DNA of 6,723 bases, taken from Deltaproteobacteria bacterium (GTDB lineage Bacteria > Desulfobacterota_C > Deferrisomatia > Deferrisomatales > JACRMM01). Positions within the stretch are counted from its first letter, which is position 1. Each line of letters begins with the position of its first letter. The stretch covers positions 1 to 6,723 of the forward strand of contig JACRCS010000676.1 of the NCBI GenBank assembly GCA_016218905.1, given 5' to 3'. Below, one piece after another: positions 4,993-6,723 of the stretch. The notes under the pieces were generated by a model. It was not told where the DNA came from. It searched no databases and worked only from the letters and a program-made list of their open reading frames with translations. The translations under genes and the position numbers were made by a program.

Positions 4993-6026
4993 TTCAGGAC
5001 GCCAACCTGCTTCCAAGCCTTCAGGACCGCCTTGTGCTCCAAACTCCCGTCCCCGAACAGCTCTTTCGCCACACTGCCGATGGCCTTTGCGGCCGTGGTG
5101 AAGGTTGCGCGGCTCTTCAACCGATCCCTCAGAGCGATGTACCAGATCCGCCCGGCCTTTTCCCAAGCATAACCGCCGATGTCCATCGCCGCGAGATAGA
5201 ACGCGTGGTTCGGAATGCCAGAATTGATGTGCACTCCCCCATTGTCGCTCTGCGTCTTTACATACTTAGCCATGTTGTCAGGTTGTGGATCCTTCCCTAG
5301 CACAGGGTCATTGTAAGCAGTTCCGGGCGCTTTCATGGAACGAAGGGCCTTGCCCTTGACTTTACTGGTAAAGAGGCCCTCGCCTATGAGCCAATCAGCC
5401 TGGTCGGCGCGCTGCTTCTTAACTCGCTGCTTGACGAGGCTCCCGAAGACGTCGGACATCGACTCATTGAGGGCGCCTGACTGGCCGCGGTAGATGAAGT
5501 TCGCTTCGTATTGGGTCACACCATGCGTGAGCTCGTGGCCGATCACGTCGATGGCCTTCGTGAACCGGTCGAAGTAGACGCCGTCGCCGTCGCCGTAGAT
5601 CATCTCCGTCCCGTCCCAAAAGGCGTTGTCGAGGCCTTCCTCATAGTGGACGTACGAGACGATTGGCATCCCTCGGCCGTCGATCGAGTTCCGCTCGTAG
5701 ACCTCCAAATAGAGCTTGTACGTGGCGCCCGCTCCTTCGAAAGCCTCGTCTACGGCCGAATCGCCGGCAGAAGGATCGTTCTCCCTTCGGGCGATCGTCC
5801 CACTGGGCGGGCGATCGCCGGCACCGTGATTGTCGTAGACCGTACGCTGGAGGTAGCCAACGGGCGCGCCCCGTGCCAGAAGACCCGAGGCCTCCCTGAC
5901 GCCCCGCAGGTAGGCGGCGGCACTCAAGTTCTGGAGCGCTCTGGCTGCTTCTCCCGGAGGGCCGTTCTTCGCGATCTCCTCGACCATGTGCGGCGGAATG
6001 ATGGACCGAACTCGTGCACACCTCAT
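4989..6026 (-). CDS. Protealysin-type M4 (thermolysin family) metalloprotease
   Basis: ATG 6024-6026 is chosen because AGGAGG lies seven bases upstream and because the product then starts with the short protealysin-type propeptide (MRCARVRSIIPPHMVEEIA, with the conserved PP pair). The longer frame to 6230 adds 68 residues without family character. The 345-residue length matches short M4 proteases. The zinc site is HELTH at 164-168 with the third ligand E188 in GALNESMSD. The catalytic-site loop DNGGVHINSGIPNHAFYL places H266 where thermolysin has His231. The family helix VIGHELTHGVTQYEA is complete. No Sec signal is present, as in protealysin itself. The downstream inhibitor gene overlaps by four bases. 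The enzyme is predicted to be a secreted or intracellular zinc endopeptidase activated by propeptide removal; the substrate is unknown. All key residues are intact. Confidence 0.95.
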   Translation of the reverse strand: MRCARVRSIIPPHMVEEIAKNGPPGEAARALQNLSAAAYLRGVREASGLLARGAPVGYLQRTVYDNHGAGDRPPSGTIARRENDPSAGDSAVDEAFEGAGATYKLYLEVYERNSIDGRGMPIVSYVHYEEGLDNAFWDGTEMIYGDGDGVYFDRFTKAIDVIGHELTHGVTQYEANFIYRGQSGALNESMSDVFGSLVKQRVKKQRADQADWLIGEGLFTSKVKGKALRSMKAPGTAYNDPVLGKDPQPDNMAKYVKTQSDNGGVHINSGIPNHAFYLAAMDIGGYAWEKAGRIWYIALRDRLKSRATFTTAAKAIGSVAKELFGDGSLEHKAVLKAWKQVGVLK

Positions 6027-6329
6027 CGTGCCCCCTCCTCTTGCTCCACGTTGGCAGAGGTCGAGATTGACCTCCGGCTTGGCGCGCTCGAAATGCCCCC
6101 CCAGGCCGCTTGCCACCTGCTCGCGCCAGAGGCGGCGCAAGCAGGAAGGCGAACCGTAACCCCTTCGGCCCTCGTGCGCGGTGCCGGTAAGGGCCTGCAC
6201 GGCATTCGCGGCGTGAATGGGCCTGAACAACTACGCGATCGCCGGGGCGGCCCGGAACCTCCGGGCTCGGAGGAGCCTCGGGTGAGCCCCTCCAAGCGGC
6301 GATCGACGCTGCAAGGTTCTCGGCCCAGG
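6027..6329. other. About 300 bases without a recognisable gene
   Basis: The stretch between the M4 protease start and the M15 fragment stays open in the protease frame for 68 codons (to 6230) and in the M15 frame down to a TAG at 6231-6233. Neither reading resembles a known family. It must hold the protease promoter, but no convincing -35/-10 pair was found. Confidence 0.5.
6034..6039 (-). promoter_or_regulatory. Ribosome binding site of the M4 protease
   Basis: AGGAGG lies seven bases before ATG 6024-6026. It decides the start within a frame that is open for a further 68 codons upstream. Confidence 0.8.
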
Positions 6330-6494
6330 GACGATCTTCCCAGGTTTGGTGCGGCCCTGGGCATAGAGGTCCGCCTGCCTTTCGGGAAACCGAAACGCCT
6401 CGAAGACACGGAGTGGGATGCCGTCGTTCGCGAGCTCCGCCTGGACTTGTTCGATCGCATTCCGGAAGACGGGGTGCAGGAGCTCAAGGTCATT
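6330..6494 (-). pseudogene. M15-type peptidoglycan peptidase fragment (L-Ala-D-Glu/VanY-like)
   Basis: A minus-strand frame reads NDLELLHPVFRNAIEQVQAE, then LANDGIPLRVFEAFRFPERQ, then ADLYAQGRTKPGKIV. This is the N-terminal half of M15 peptidases of the phage endolysin/CwlK type (LHPxF...VxEaFRxPxRQxxLYAQGRTxPGKIVT). The expected next part carries the zinc ligands and catalytic residues (an SxHxxGxAxD motif, then a late H). It is absent: from V at 6330 the frame turns to PGPRTLQRRSP and ends at 6231. The fragment cannot be catalytic. A start codon is also unclear; the only nearby ATG is one base out of frame. The piece begins about 90 bases beyond the predicted 3' end of a group II intron, so its front end may have been split by that insertion. 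Confidence 0.75.
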
Positions 6495-6586
6495 GTTGCG
6501 GGCGTGCGGGTTCGGCAGGGCGCCCTCCTCGGCGAGAAGAAAAGAAAGCCGTCGTTTCCCGCTCCCTCGCGGCGGAAGAAGTAATT

Positions 6587-6669
6587 GACATAGGTAGGCC
6601 CTCGCGGGCTGTCCCTGTCACACCACCGTGCGTACGGGTCCGTACACGGCGGTTCGGTTGGTTGAGCGA
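6587..6669 (-). ncRNA. Group II intron 3' end: domains V and VI
   Basis: On the minus strand 6653-6622 folds as domain V. An eight-pair lower helix (ACCGCCGU with ACGGUGGU, one G-U pair) is followed by a five-pair upper helix (GUACG/CGUAC), a four-base loop, and the hallmark two-base GC bulge on the 3' strand. The catalytic triad position holds CGC rather than AGC. Domain VI follows at 6619-6587: a GCCC-GCGA-GGGC hairpin with a candidate bulged branch-point A at 6595, closed by GAC/GUC. The 3' splice site should fall near 6585-6590. The rest of the intron lies to the right of the window. Its position directly behind the reverse transcriptase gene agrees. Confidence 0.8.
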
Positions 6670-6723
6670 TCAGCGAGCGGCCAATCTCGGCAGGCCCAGC
6701 GAGTCGAAGTAGGCATTCGGCAG
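6670..6723 (-). CDS. ltrA: Group II intron reverse transcriptase/maturase, last 17 codons
   Basis: Only the C-terminus is inside the window; it reads LPNAYFDSLGLPRLAAR and a TGA at 6670-6672. The 'PNAYFxSLGLPRL' ending is a familiar C-terminus of bacterial group II intron-encoded proteins. It is followed after a short spacer by domain V, the normal order within these introns. The protein splices its own intron RNA and copies it into new DNA sites. Catalytic domains lie outside the window, so activity cannot be judged. The gene symbol is used in the generic sense. Confidence 0.7.
   Translation of the reverse strand: MPNAYFDSLGLPRLAAR

Noticed and set aside
4331..5101. Plus-strand open frame of 256 codons over the inhibitor and hydrolase remnant
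   Set aside because: Shadow of the emfourin frame; low complexity (Ser/Arg/Pro) and no recognisable domain.
2270..6318. 14-base direct repeat gacgctgcaaggtt at 2270-2283 and 6305-6318, considered as an attachment-site pair enclosing the accessory block
   Set aside because: A shared 14-mer is not rare in this length of GC-rich sequence, and no integrase or inverted flanks support it.
5511..6584. Long plus-strand open frame of 357 codons opposite the M4 protease
   Set aside because: It is antisense to a gene with complete catalytic motifs, has no family pattern, and is rich in residues expected from reversed GC-rich codons.
1..6723. CRISPR array, tRNA or rRNA genes
   Set aside because: No regularly spaced repeats, cloverleaf pattern or rRNA signature was seen on either strand.

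Overview
The window looks like GC-rich chromosomal DNA of an environmental Gram-negative bacterium. Two features point that way: a periplasmic solute-binding protein, and several exported proteins with Sec-type signal peptides. The protein styles (branched-chain amino-acid binding protein, beta-helix and Fn3-like secreted proteins, an M4 protease with its inhibitor, many toxin-antitoxin genes) would fit a soil or sediment lineage such as Myxococcota or related deltaproteobacteria, Methylomirabilota or Eisenbacteria. The sequence alone does not fix the taxon. Almost all real genes lie on the minus strand, so they read from right to left.

Reading leftward from the right edge, the window opens inside a group II intron. 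It holds the last 17 codons of the intron reverse transcriptase, then domain V and domain VI of the ribozyme. Just past the predicted intron end is a fragment of an M15 cell-wall peptidase that stops before its catalytic residues. After about 300 bases with no recognisable gene comes an intact protealysin-type M4 metalloprotease (4989-6026). It overlaps by GTGA an emfourin-type inhibitor that carries a signal peptide (4561-4992). The inhibitor stop codon abuts a truncated alpha/beta-hydrolase C-terminus (4379-4555).

The middle holds two unrelated type II toxin-antitoxin operons in series. The first is an Xre/ParS antitoxin with a RES-domain toxin (3407-4308). The second is a Phd/YefM antitoxin with a RelE/ParE-family toxin (2553-3094). 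Each has a plausible sigma-70 promoter with inverted-repeat operator candidates. The Phd-RelE operon sits between two direct repeats of about 145 bp (2315-2457 and 3165-3314). These look like internally deleted remnants of an IS200/REP-associated transposase gene.

The left part holds a secreted transglutaminase-like protein whose catalytic core is intact, but whose N-terminal half is split over reading frames at two homopolymer runs. Next is the N-terminal piece of a secreted beta-helix protein. It meets, tail to tail at about 1010, a plus-strand Fn3-like fragment. The 5' half of a branched-chain amino-acid ABC transporter binding protein then runs off the left edge. Overall the region is a patchwork of intact small systems (protease-inhibitor, two toxin-antitoxin pairs) and broken gene ends, as expected for an accessory locus with repeated insertion and rearrangement.
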